Assembly: GCA_964618895.1 (NCBI GenBank)
Contig: CAZUDO010000096.1
Span: 1-37,286 of the forward strand
Reading direction: 5' to 3'
Length of the DNA stretch: 37,286 nucleotides
Source: CAZUDO01 sp964618895
GTDB taxonomy: Bacteria > Desulfobacterota > Binatia > DP-6
Part shown: piece after piece, positions 1-6,086 of the stretch
How the letters are laid out: the number at the start of each line of letters is the position of its first letter
Numbering within the stretch: position 1 is the stretch's first letter
The notes under the pieces: generated by a model
The model's input: only the letters and a program-made list of their open reading frames with translations
Database searches by the model: none
What the model was told of the DNA's origin: nothing
Program-made: the position numbers and the translations under genes

Positions 1-354
1 ATCAGCTCATCGTTTATGCCTCCCCCTCCGGAAGGCTTCGTCAGCCCCATGACTTGGGGCGTGGATGCGCACATCCTCGAGCGTTTTGCCCAGGCTGGAG
101 TTCCACAAGAGAAAATATCCATGAGCAAGGATACGTTCCACTTTGTGTCGCCCGACAAGAGTCCCGCCCATTTCATCGATTTGTTCAGAAGATTCTATGG
201 CCCAACCATGAACGCTTTCGAGGCAGCTGACAAAAGCGGAAAGGTCGAAGAGCTCCTGGAGCAACTCGTGGACCTGGCGAAAGCTCAAAACACGGGCGGC
301 CACGGCAGCACGTCAATTCCTGCGACGTTCATGCGTGTGACCGTCTCCCCATAG
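1..354 (+). CDS. C-terminal part of a class I SAM-dependent methyltransferase (5' end outside window)
   Basis: The frame is open from base 1 and ends at a TAG at 352-354, so only the last ~117 residues are present. They resemble the C-terminal cap of UbiE-like methyltransferases that modify small molecules: a stretch reading SPMTWGVDAHILERF, then a helical segment with FIDLFRRFYGPTMNAFEAA, then a tail ending ATFMRVTVSP. The SAM-binding glycine loop would lie upstream and is not visible, so the assignment rests on similarity of the tail alone. The substrate cannot be told. The gene ends just before the convergent toxin-antitoxin pair on the minus strand. Confidence 0.6.
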   Translation: MSSSFMPPPPEGFVSPMTWGVDAHILERFAQAGVPQEKISMSKDTFHFVSPDKSPAHFIDLFRRFYGPTMNAFEAADKSGKVEELLEQLVDLAKAQNTGGHGSTSIPATFMRVTVSP

Positions 355-419
355 CTCACGAGCCCGTGCGGGCTCCCGTTGGGGTGGGCGGCTCGGACAC
401 CGATGCGGTCCAGGGGGGT

Positions 420-655
420 CTAGCGATAGACCTCGCGGCGATGTCCAATCTTGAAGACCGTGACGCGCTGCTCGGCATCGTCGACGGAGTACACAATCCG
501 GTAGTCGCCCTGCCGGACTCGACATCGAGCATCGTATCCGGATCACCGCCCAGCCCTCGAATCCGAACCGCAAGTCGCTGGCGATCAGACTTCTGGCCGA
601 CCGCCTCAAGCTCCTTGGAAGCTGAGCGCCTGATTCCGACGCTATATCTTGCCAC
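420..655 (-). pseudogene. RelE/ParE-type toxin disrupted by a short frameshifting deletion
   Basis: The minus-strand frame starting at 655 encodes a normal RelE-like N-terminus (MARYSVGIRRSASKEL, then RLAVRIRGLGGDP). After GGDP the sense switches to another frame that reads GYDARCRVRQGDYRIVYSVD and ends FKIGHRREVYR at a stop at 420-422, which is the classic RelE C-terminus. The family usually carries about eight residues (RPPGCEKL-like) between these pieces, and they are missing here, so a deletion of about 25 bases moved the tail out of frame. The C-terminal catalytic-type residues are therefore not translated with the N-terminus. It overlaps the intact antitoxin gene by 14 bases. Toxicity is presumably lost. 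Confidence 0.85.
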
Positions 656-875
656 GACGACGCATAGCCTTGACGACCTTCTCGAAATCCAGGGTGGGCT
701 CCTTGGCCCGCGTCTTGAAGGCGGCCAGGTCTTCAGCGTCCTCGGCCAGGCTCAGCTTCACCGCGTCGTTGACGACATCCGAGATCGACCGATCCACGGC
801 GGCGGATTTCAGCCGTAGCGCGCGATGGATCTCTGGATCGAAGTACACGGTGGCCCTTTTCGGTGACGAACTCAT
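642..875 (-). CDS. CopG/RHH-type antitoxin of a RelBE-like module
   Basis: A 77-residue protein beginning MSSSPKRATVYFDPEIHRAL. The N-terminal strand RATVYFDPEIHRALRLKSAA followed by SISDVVNDAVKLSL fits the ribbon-helix-helix DNA-binding fold. The C-terminal charged tail (FKTRAKEPTLDFEKVVKAM) would wrap the toxin. It lies upstream of, and overlaps, the RelE-like gene, the usual antitoxin-first order, and should repress its own promoter. The promoter at 883-911 has a short inverted repeat, and the ATG follows the -10 box by 7 bases with no Shine-Dalgarno, so the mRNA is probably leaderless. The antitoxin is intact although its toxin is broken. Confidence 0.85.
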   Translation of the reverse strand: MSSSPKRATVYFDPEIHRALRLKSAAVDRSISDVVNDAVKLSLAEDAEDLAAFKTRAKEPTLDFEKVVKAMRRRGKI

Positions 876-882
876 GGTTCGA

Positions 883-911
883 TGGATAGCGTCATGACGC
901 TAAAGCGTCAA
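883..911 (-). promoter_or_regulatory. Promoter and putative operator of the RelBE-like module
   Basis: On the minus strand a -35 TTGACG (911-906) and a -10 TATCCA (888-883) are separated by exactly 17 bases. An inverted repeat, GACGCT-TT-AGCGTC on the minus strand (909-896), overlaps the -35 and spacer and is a good site for autorepression by the RHH antitoxin. The -10 box ends 7 bases before the ATG at 875, so transcription should begin at or next to the start codon. Confidence 0.65.
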
Positions 912-1004
912 CTATCGTCCAACACGGCGATGGCACGGACCGCCGCATGAACGGCTCGAGGCCAGCCGTCGGCAACGGAGCGAGTTCGTAGTAGGAGGTC
1001 CCCA

Positions 1005-1150
1005 ATGGCGAGTCCAGCACGTCAGATCGAATCGACGGCGCTGAAGCTCTCGCCGCGTGAACGCGCGCGCCTCGCGGAACGCCTCGTCTCGAACCAGAGT
1101 TCCTGGCTGCCGTACGCTTCTACCAGACTCACAGGCCTGGCCTCGGCACC
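1005..1150 (+). pseudogene. Remnant TA module: addiction-module antitoxin N-terminus joined to a ParE toxin fragment
   Basis: After a good Shine-Dalgarno (AGGAGG, 993-998) an ATG at 1005 opens MASPARQIESTALKLSPRER ARLAERLV, the N-terminus of the TIGR02574-type addiction module component. Sense then breaks off. In another frame, from 1091, the bases read EFLAAVRFYQTHRPGLGT, a typical N-terminal segment of ParE-type toxins (usually EFLEAVRFYE..RPGLG). The rest of the antitoxin, its junction and the rest of the toxin are gone. I read this as one deletion that fused the start of the antitoxin gene to the start of its toxin gene. No functional product is expected. Confidence 0.7.
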
Positions 1151-1201
1151 ATGCGCCGCGCGCTGGTTCCACCGGCCCCACCCCGGTATGATCCCGATCG
1201 G

Positions 1202-1381
1202 ATGGCGCGGCAGATGGACCCCATCGGTAACCGGGCGAAAAGTTTCCGTGAAGCCGATCGCTGGGACCGGGAGCAGCTCGCCCGGATGTCGCTCGATGAG
1301 CGACTCCGGATCGCCGAGCTCCTCAAACGGCGGGTCTACGGCGAGCACGCCCCCGACATCCGGGAGGCCGCGCGCTCGTGA
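1202..1381 (+). CDS. Small helical protein coupled to a nucleotidyltransferase (possible antitoxin partner)
   Basis: A protein of about 59 residues, MARQMDPIGNRAKSFREADR onwards, with a helical region RMSLDERLRIAELLKRRVYG and a tail ending DIREAARS. The start could be 1202 or 1214; further upstream the frame holds the ParE remnant. Its stop overlaps the GTG start of the next gene (GTGA, 4 bases), so the two are translationally coupled. Small genes of this type often precede solo nucleotidyltransferases in GC-rich bacteria. By position it could be the regulatory or antitoxin partner, but that is inference, since I recognise no defined DNA-binding fold. Confidence 0.6.
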   Translation: MARQMDPIGNRAKSFREADRWDREQLARMSLDERLRIAELLKRRVYGEHAPDIREAARS

Positions 1382-1872
1382 GGGGTGACCACTTCTCCCC
1401 CGATGCACAGGAACTGATCGCGACACTGGCACGGCATCACGTCCGGTTCCTGCTCGTCGGCGGCGAGGCCGTCATCTACCACGGGTACCCCCGGCTGACA
1501 GGCGACGTGGACCTCTGGTACGACCAAACGCCCGACAACGTCGCCGAACTGTTCGCGGCCCTGCGGGAGTTCTGGGGTGGCGCCGTCCCCGGCGTCGACG
1601 CCGAGCGCGAGCTGCTGGAGCCGAACGTGGTCGTGCAGTTCGGCAGACCGCCGCATCGGGTCGACCTGCTTGGCGCCATCGACGGCGTGACGTTCGAAGA
1701 CGCATGGTCCCACCGCGTCGACCAGGCCCTCGAGCTGACCAACGGGAACCGCGCGCCGCTGCCCGTGATCGGGCTCGCCGACCTGCTGACCAACAAGCGT
1801 GCCTCGGGGCGACACAAGGACCTTGACGACGTCGAGCATCTCGAGCCGCTCGTGCCGCACCCCGACGACTGA
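1378..1872 (+). CDS. Nucleotidyltransferase (DUF6036/AbiEii-like, MNT-type fold)
   Basis: 164 residues from a GTG start. The segment VRFLLVGGEAVIYHGYPRLT followed by GDVDLWYDQTPDN holds the nucleotidyltransferase signature: a GG loop, then the metal-binding D-x-D of DVDLW. A third acidic position is likely in RVDLLGAIDGV. The C-terminal LADLLTNKRASGRHKDLDDV is also typical of this family. Such proteins serve as toxin-like or stand-alone nucleotidyltransferases that act on tRNA or protein targets, but the target here is unknown. It is coupled to the small upstream gene. A decayed relative occurs at 11809-11948. Confidence 0.8.
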   Translation: MRGDHFSPDAQELIATLARHHVRFLLVGGEAVIYHGYPRLTGDVDLWYDQTPDNVAELFAALREFWGGAVPGVDAERELLEPNVVVQFGRPPHRVDLLGAIDGVTFEDAWSHRVDQALELTNGNRAPLPVIGLADLLTNKRASGRHKDLDDVEHLEPLVPHPDD

Positions 1873-1937
1873 CGTCGTTCACTCCGTCTCGCGGCCCTGT
1901 CTGGCGCCACCCGCACACCTGCGCTACGAGACCCGCC

Positions 1938-2816
1938 ATGGACCTCGGACGCGTCGGCATCTGGCACTTCCTCGACATCTTCCCCACCCCGGTCGCGCAG
2001 GGCGCCGCGCGCGAGATCGAGTCGCTCGGCTTCAAGGCGCTCTGGATCCCCGAAGCGCTCGGCCGCGAGGTATTCACCCATGCGGGCCTCCTCCTCGCCG
2101 CCACCGACCGCCTGATCGTCGCCACGGGCATCGCCAACGTCTGGGGACGGGACGCGATGGCGATGGCGGCGGCGCAGAAGACCCTGGCGGAATCGTACCC
2201 CGGGCGGTTCCTCCTCGGCATGGGGGTGTCGCACGCGCCGCTGGTCGCTGGCCTGCGCGGGCACCAGTACCGGAAGCCGCTCTCGTTCCTGCGCGCCTAC
2301 CTGGACGCCATGGACAGTGCCGTCTACATGGGCGCGCCGCCGGCCGAGCCGCCAGCCCGCGTCCTCGCCTCTCTGCATCCGAAGAGTCTCGAGCTCGCGC
2401 GCGAGCGCGCGTGGGGCTCGCATCCGTACTTCGTGCCTCCCGAGCATACGGCGCGGGCACGCGCGATCCTGGGCCCCGGGAAGCTCCTCGCCCCCGAGCA
2501 GATGGTCTGCTTCGAGACCGACCCGTCGGCGGCGCGCGCGATTGCGCGCCAGCACATGCAGACCTATCTCGGGCTGCCGAACTACGTCCGCAACCTTCTG
2601 ACACTCGGGTTCGTCGAGTCCGACGTGGCCAACGGCGGCAGCGACCGCCTCGTCGACGCGATCGTCGCGTGGGGCACGATCGACGCCGTCGTCGCGCGCG
2701 TGAAGGCGCACCACGACGCCGGCGCGGACCACGTCTGCCTGCAGGTGCTACACGCCAATCCGGCCGAGCTGCCACGGACGGAGTGGCGCGAGATCGCGGC
2801 GGCGCTCCTGCCATAG
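1938..2816 (+). CDS. LLM-class F420-dependent oxidoreductase (TIGR03620-like)
   Basis: 292 residues. It begins MDLGRVGIWHFLDIFPTPVA, continues with GFKALWIPEALGREVFTHAG and has RFLLGMGVSHAPLVAG, features of the bacterial luciferase-like TIM-barrel flavin enzymes, most like the TIGR03620 group that uses coenzyme F420. Members catalyse hydride transfers on diverse small molecules; the substrate cannot be read from the sequence. Length is normal and there is no signal peptide, so it is cytoplasmic. The ATG lies 65 bases after the nucleotidyltransferase stop; no clear Shine-Dalgarno is seen, and a TACGAG hexamer (1925-1930) lies 7 bases before it. Confidence 0.85.
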   Translation: MDLGRVGIWHFLDIFPTPVAQGAAREIESLGFKALWIPEALGREVFTHAGLLLAATDRLIVATGIANVWGRDAMAMAAAQKTLAESYPGRFLLGMGVSHAPLVAGLRGHQYRKPLSFLRAYLDAMDSAVYMGAPPAEPPARVLASLHPKSLELARERAWGSHPYFVPPEHTARARAILGPGKLLAPEQMVCFETDPSAARAIARQHMQTYLGLPNYVRNLLTLGFVESDVANGGSDRLVDAIVAWGTIDAVVARVKAHHDAGADHVCLQVLHANPAELPRTEWREIAAALLP

Positions 2817-2863
2817 GGCACCGACTCCTTGCCCGGACCATGATGCCAGGCTACCACCCCGGC

Positions 2864-4225
2864 ATGCATCGCCTGGTCGCCGCCCTCCTGCTGCTCACCT
2901 TCGTTACCCCCGCGGTAGCCCGCCGGCCCCCGCGCGTCGGCGACGCGCTGTGCGTGTCCTGGTCCGGGCCGCCACTCCTGGCCCTCGCCCCCGCCGCGCG
3001 CGACGCCTACCTGGCCGCCCTGTCCGCCGCCGGCTGGCGCCTGGTGCGCACCGACTTCACTTGGAAGGACATCGAGCCTACGCCCGGCCGGCTCGAGTTC
3101 ACGGCCTACGACGATCTGGTCGCGCGTGCGGCCGCGCACGACATCCAGCTGCTCGGCATCCTCGACTACGGCAATCCGTGGGCGGCCGTCGGCGTGCCGG
3201 CCAACGATGACCGCTATCCGCCCGACGACCCGGCTACGTTCGCCCGCTTCGCCGGCGCGACCGCCCGCCATTTTCGCGGTCGCGTCCCCGCCTGGGAGAT
3301 ATGGAACGAGCCCAACTTCGCCGTCTTCTGGAAGCCCGGGCCCGAGCCGGCACGCTACGCCACGCTGGCAACCGCCGCCGCGGCGACGATCCGGCGGGCC
3401 GACCGGAAGGCGACCATCGTCACCGGCGGGCTCGCGCCCACGATCGACTTCTTCACCTTCGGCCAGGACTGGGGCTTCCTTGCCGCCGTGCTGCAGACCG
3501 CGCCGCGGTTCCTGCGCGCGTTCGACGCCGTCGCGCTCCATCCGTACACATTTCTGCAGGCGCCCGCCCCCGAGATCGACGCCGCCAACGTCGGCCCCTC
3601 GCTGCCGCACCAGATCGACCACTTCCGCGCCGTCGTCCGGACGGGACGCGGGCGCCGGCCGCCGCTGTGGGTGACGGAGCTCGGCTGGCACACCGCTCCC
3701 GACAGCGGCGCGCCTGGCTTCCCGCCCGGCGTCAGCGAGCTCGACCAGGCACGCTACCTGGTGCGTGGCACCACGCTGGCACTCGCCGCCGGCGTCGAGC
3801 GGGTGTGCTGGTACACGGCCACCGACTACACCAACTTCCAGCACGACAAGGAGGCCGCCTTCGGGGTCTTCCGCTACGATGCCGCGTCCACCGGGCCGCC
3901 TGACCCGAAGCCGGCGTTCACCGCCGCCGCGACCCTCGGCCGCGTCCTCGGCACCACCCGCTTCGTGCGGGACCTGCGCCGCGAGCTCAGGCTGCCGGAC
4001 GACGCCTACGCGCTCTGCTTCCGCGACCGAAGCCGGCACACCACCGTGATCGTCTTCTGGGCGACGCGCGAGGGGGTCGCCGTACGCGCGGGGATCGGGA
4101 GCGGCGTGCGCGGACTCACGCGCGTGGAGCTCGACGGTACGACGACCTCGCTCGGCCGTCCGCGCGCGGTCGACCTCACGGTCGGGCAGAGTCCCTTCTA
4201 CCTGGTGCTCGACGAGCGCCGCTGA
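2864..4225 (+). CDS. Secreted glycoside hydrolase-like protein (GH39/GH5 clan A type)
   Basis: Starting at 2864 gives a clean signal peptide, MHRLVAALLLLTFVTPAVA, cleaved before RRPPR; the in-frame ATGs at 2840 and 2843 would bury it. The mature protein, ~430 residues, is a TIM barrel. It has WEIWNEPN (144-151), where E149 is the expected acid/base, and WVTELGW from W269, where E272 is the expected nucleophile, with HPYTF between them. This NEP...TEL pair is typical of clan GH-A, and GH39-like sequences fit best. The last ~90 residues look like a beta-sandwich. It probably acts on a polysaccharide or glycoside in the periplasm or outside the cell. The substrate is unknown. Confidence 0.75.
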   Translation: MHRLVAALLLLTFVTPAVARRPPRVGDALCVSWSGPPLLALAPAARDAYLAALSAAGWRLVRTDFTWKDIEPTPGRLEFTAYDDLVARAAAHDIQLLGILDYGNPWAAVGVPANDDRYPPDDPATFARFAGATARHFRGRVPAWEIWNEPNFAVFWKPGPEPARYATLATAAAATIRRADRKATIVTGGLAPTIDFFTFGQDWGFLAAVLQTAPRFLRAFDAVALHPYTFLQAPAPEIDAANVGPSLPHQIDHFRAVVRTGRGRRPPLWVTELGWHTAPDSGAPGFPPGVSELDQARYLVRGTTLALAAGVERVCWYTATDYTNFQHDKEAAFGVFRYDAASTGPPDPKPAFTAAATLGRVLGTTRFVRDLRRELRLPDDAYALCFRDRSRHTTVIVFWATREGVAVRAGIGSGVRGLTRVELDGTTTSLGRPRAVDLTVGQSPFYLVLDERR

Positions 4226-4238
4226 GCGGTCCAGTCTG

Positions 4239-5048
4239 ATGCCGGTGAAAGCGGGGCGTGCGTGGGCGCATCCCCCCGTGGCCGCAGCGGTGGCGATCTC
4301 CTGCTTGCTCGGCTGCGCGGCGCGGACGCCGCCGGTGCCGGCGACGTTCCGCTTTGCCGCCGACACGTTCGCATTCGCCAACGACACGCTGTGGGAGTAC
4401 CACGTCGACGCGGACACCGACGCCGGCCGCTGGCAGCGGCGCCAGCCGCCGCCAGCGTTCGTGCTGCGGTGTGGCAACATGGCGCGCGCCACGCGGCAGT
4501 TCCACGTGCACGCCCGCTTCGCCCCGGACGAACCGGCGACCGACGCGGCAACGTATCACCGGCTCGTGGCCGAGGTGCTGCACCGCGACGCCCGCCAGCA
4601 GACGGGCACGGCGGCACGTATCGTGATCCCCGGCTACACCGGCCTGCGCACCTTCAGCGCTGCGCACCCCGGGCTGCTCCAGACGGCCCTCGAGGGCCCG
4701 TGGCACAGCTACGTGCAGCGCGGGAACTGGCGCATGATCTTTCCCTTCACGCCGAACCACCAGCGAGACACCGCCACCGCGCTGTTGGCCGAGCTGGCCG
4801 ACGGGCACGTGCCGATCGTGCACGTGCTGCGCTATCCGAACATCACCATCAACCACGTCGTGCTGGTCTTCACCGCCGAGGAGGACAGCGCCGAGATCCG
4901 CTTTCTCACCTACGATCCCAACATCGCCGAGGCGCCTGTCGTCGTACGCTACGATCGCGCCGGGCGGGTGTTCCGATATCCGCGCACGCCGTACTTCGGC
5001 GGCGGGCCGGTGAAGCTGTACGAGGTCTATGCTGGGCCGCTGTCGTAG
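4239..5048 (+). CDS. Lipoprotein with a papain/C39-like Cys-His-Asp arrangement
   Basis: 269 residues with a lipoprotein signal peptide and lipobox (LLGC, C26), so it is membrane-anchored on the outside. I do not recognise a named family. In the mature part a cysteine lies in FVLRCGN (C78), a histidine after a strand in INHVVLVFTAEE (H206), and an aspartate in LTYDPNIA (D226). This order and spacing fit a C39/transglutaminase-like cysteine protease fold, in which an NHVVLV strand with YDPN is common. Activity is inferred only. It starts 13 bases after the hydrolase stop and overlaps the next lipoprotein gene by 20 bases, so the three probably form an operon. Confidence 0.65.
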   Translation: MPVKAGRAWAHPPVAAAVAISCLLGCAARTPPVPATFRFAADTFAFANDTLWEYHVDADTDAGRWQRRQPPPAFVLRCGNMARATRQFHVHARFAPDEPATDAATYHRLVAEVLHRDARQQTGTAARIVIPGYTGLRTFSAAHPGLLQTALEGPWHSYVQRGNWRMIFPFTPNHQRDTATALLAELADGHVPIVHVLRYPNITINHVVLVFTAEEDSAEIRFLTYDPNIAEAPVVVRYDRAGRVFRYPRTPYFGGGPVKLYEVYAGPLS

Positions 5049-5574
5049 GGCGGCCGTCGTCCTCGCCCTTGCCTTCGGCACGAGCGGGTGCGTCACCGGG
5101 CACCTGCTCGACCTCGGCCGGCGGCGCGAGCAGGTGCTCGCCGTCCACGAGGCGTTCACGAGCGACGATCGGCTGCTACTGCGCTACACGGCGCTGGTGA
5201 CCGACGATGTCGACACGCCGCTCGCGCGGACGTCGCGCTGGGTGGCCATCCCCCTCTCGGCGCTCGGCACCGGGACGCCGTTCCCGGTGGAGGGGGCGCC
5301 GGTGACGCCCCTCGATTCCTCCGATGTGACGCGTGCGTCGAGCCTGCCCGAACCGGTACGGGTCGTCGAGACGGACGACGGCAGCGGGGAGACGCGATCG
5401 CGCCGGCCGGCCGCCTTGGTGATCCGGGACACGACCATTCCCGCCGCCACACTCACGACGACCCGCACCGCGTTCTGGGTCTATCCGCTGGTTCCCGTCA
5501 CGCTCGCCATCGACGCCGCCACCACGCCGGTCCTGCTTTTCTTCGCGCCCGCCGTGCTCGCCGTCGGCGAGTAG
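5029..5574 (+). CDS. Hypothetical lipoprotein
   Basis: 181 residues. The N-terminus MLGRCRRAAVVLALAFGTSG ends in a lipobox (TSGC), predicting a lipid-anchored envelope protein. The middle is a beta-rich region with no motif I recognise. The C-terminal ~40 residues are hydrophobic (FWVYPLVPVTLAIDAATTP, then VLLFFAPAVLAVG) and probably associate with the membrane. The YPLVPVTLAIDAATTP segment recalls YceK/YidQ-type small lipoproteins, but this is weak. It overlaps the upstream lipoprotein gene by 20 bases, which suggests translational coupling and a shared function. Confidence 0.6.
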   Translation: MLGRCRRAAVVLALAFGTSGCVTGHLLDLGRRREQVLAVHEAFTSDDRLLLRYTALVTDDVDTPLARTSRWVAIPLSALGTGTPFPVEGAPVTPLDSSDVTRASSLPEPVRVVETDDGSGETRSRRPAALVIRDTTIPAATLTTTRTAFWVYPLVPVTLAIDAATTPVLLFFAPAVLAVGE

Positions 5575-5586
5575 CGCCGCCCGGGG

Positions 5587-5615
5587 TTGACGCGGCCCCG
5601 GGGGCGGGCGCTATT
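5587..5615 (+). promoter_or_regulatory. Predicted promoter of the HIT gene (leaderless geometry)
   Basis: TTGACG (5587-5592), 17-base spacer, GCTATT (5610-5615), then 8 bases to the ATG at 5624. There is no room for a leader with a Shine-Dalgarno, so a leaderless transcript is predicted. The geometry matches the other promoters listed in this window. Confidence 0.55.
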
Positions 5616-5623
5616 GCTCGCCC

Positions 5624-6040
5624 ATGAGCTGCATCTTCTGTCGCATCGTCGCCGGCGAGATTCCCGCCGAGGTGGTGGCGCGCGATCCGGACGTGGTCGC
5701 CTTCCTCGACGTGCAGCCGCTCGCCGACGGCCACGTGCTGGTGGTGCCGCGCGCGCACACCGCGTGCGTGGAGGACCTCTCCCCGGCGGCGGCCGACGCC
5801 CTCTTCCGCACCGTCGTCCGGCTGGCCGGGCCGGTGCGCACCGCGCTCGGCGCCGCCGGCACCACCGTCGCCATCAACAACGGGGACGCCACCGGGCAGA
5901 CGATCCCGCACGTCCACGTGCACATCGTACCGCGCTGGGACGGTGACGGCGCGGGGAGCCTGCACTCGATCTTCCCGCGGACGACGACGCGCCTGCTGCC
6001 GGAAGTCGGCCGGGCGATTCGCCGCACCCTGGGGAGCTGA
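5624..6040 (+). CDS. HIT family nucleotide hydrolase
   Basis: 138 residues beginning MSCIFCRIVAGEIPAEVV, with a zinc-type CxxC at the N-terminus, then DVQPLADGHVLVVPRAH and the histidine triad HVHVHIVPR (H96, H98, H100). This is the HinT/HIT fold that hydrolyses AMP-lysine or dinucleotide-type phosphoramidates and anhydrides in the cytoplasm; the central triad histidine is the nucleophile. Length is normal. The ATG follows the predicted -10 box by 8 bases. It lies just upstream of the ergothioneine gene, but that gene has its own promoter-like sequence. Confidence 0.92.
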   Translation: MSCIFCRIVAGEIPAEVVARDPDVVAFLDVQPLADGHVLVVPRAHTACVEDLSPAAADALFRTVVRLAGPVRTALGAAGTTVAINNGDATGQTIPHVHVHIVPRWDGDGAGSLHSIFPRTTTRLLPEVGRAIRRTLGS

Positions 6041-6049
6041 GAAGGGGTA

Positions 6050-6078
6050 TTGACCCGGCGCGCCAACTCCCCCAAAAC
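6050..6078 (+). promoter_or_regulatory. Possible promoter of the egtD-egtB fusion gene
   Basis: TTGACC (6050-6055), 17-base spacer, CAAAAC (6073-6078), then 8 bases to the GTG at 6087. The -10 is poor, but the four A residues are an A-rich spot in a GC-rich stretch and lie at the same distance from the start as in the other leaderless-type promoters here. Confidence 0.35.
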
Positions 6079-6086
6079 CCCGGGGA

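Noticed and set aside
2582..4492. Minus-strand frame of ~636 codons opposite the glycoside hydrolase
   Set aside because: The plus strand has a signal peptide and both catalytic Glu motifs. The antisense frame has no domain features.
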